A stretch of 64,000 bases of DNA. Origin: Psococerastis gibbosa (lineage: Eukaryota > Arthropoda > Insecta > Psocodea > Psocidae). Made by a program: the position numbers and the translations under genes. The first letter of the stretch is position 1, and each line of letters starts with the position of its first letter. The stretch lies in the NCBI GenBank assembly GCA_963971405.1, contig OZ020490.1, forward strand, positions 34,435,464 to 34,499,463, read 5' to 3'. Below are positions 63,631 to 64,000 of this stretch, in pieces. Below the pieces are notes generated by a model that was not told where the DNA came from, made no database searches, and was given only the letters and a program-made list of their open reading frames with translations.

Positions 63631-64000
63631 AATCATGGAAAAACTTATATTCGAAAAAAATGGAGATAGACCCATTTAAAAATAGACAACTCATATACAA
63701 TATATACATATAGTACAACAGCTGTTAAAACTATAATATTGTATTATAGCCCATATGCCTTGATTATCAGAACGCTCTCCCATGTTTGCTTGTTTGGTTT
63801 ATTTTAAATGTGGTAAACTAGGCTGACCCATGAATCTGATTTTTGCAACCGCTGTGTATAATCAACTCACCCTACAGTATTGGTTGTTTACATGCTGGTT
63901 AATCACTCACAATCACGTCAGAGGTTATTCTGAATTTGTAAATTTTAGATTCTGTTGACACGGTTTTACAGGGCAAAATCTGAATTGTAAATTGATCATT
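63631..64000. other. Unassigned stretch to the window end
   Basis: GATTATCAGAACGCTCTCCC near 63,761 is a weak match to the pogo-like end. No gene. Confidence 0.35.

Overview
The window looks like intergenic, repeat-choked DNA of an arthropod, most likely an insect. It holds divergent ionotropic-receptor (IR) gene relics, BEL/Pao, Penelope, Jockey/R1/RTE-type retroelements, TTA-targeting MITEs and a Polinton/Maverick element. I see no bacterial-type operons, no CRISPR array and no intact multi-exon host gene. Almost all coding potential is broken transposon or pseudogene sequence.

Layout. 1-5.5 kb: the end of a MITE, a retroviral-type integrase scrap, the 3' end of an IR pseudogene on the plus strand, a GC-rich tandem repeat, a minus-strand BEL/Pao relic (zinc knuckles, protease, reverse transcriptase) and a tRNA-derived SINE. 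5.5-9.7 kb: a rearranged Penelope-like element with two opposed GIY-YIG copies, three copies of its end repeat and a ~0.5 kb foldback. 9.7-13.9 kb: dispersed repeats, with an internally deleted non-LTR element inside one of them. 14-26.3 kb: two tandem paralogous blocks (about 13,990-17,660 and 21,535-26,260), each carrying a minus-strand IR pseudogene. The blocks differ by transposon insertions, so one often shows the empty site of the other. 18.7-21.2 kb: two non-LTR C-termini between the blocks.

26-44 kb: MITEs, non-LTR 3' fragments and many copies of a 0.8-1.0 kb repeat that carries a 14-bp inverted repeat near its ends. A SINE at 34.9-35.7 kb is split by a Jockey-type insertion.

44,320-53,326: a complete 9.0-kb Polinton/Maverick-type element. 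It has AG...CT termini, a 6-bp target duplication TCTATC and ~2.2-kb terminal inverted repeats made largely of twelve ~145-bp tandem units. Inside are degenerate minus-strand fragments of a protein-primed-type family B DNA polymerase and a probable capsid-like protein, two later non-LTR insertions, telomere-like AACCTA repeats and a 200-N assembly gap. A related unoccupied site lies at ~33.7-33.9 kb. 53.3-64 kb: more SINEs, non-LTR 3' ends, tRNA-like heads, small MITEs and unassigned AT-rich DNA.

Nothing here forms a working pathway. The value of the window is its record of nested insertions and IR gene decay. Homology calls come from reading motifs, not from searches.
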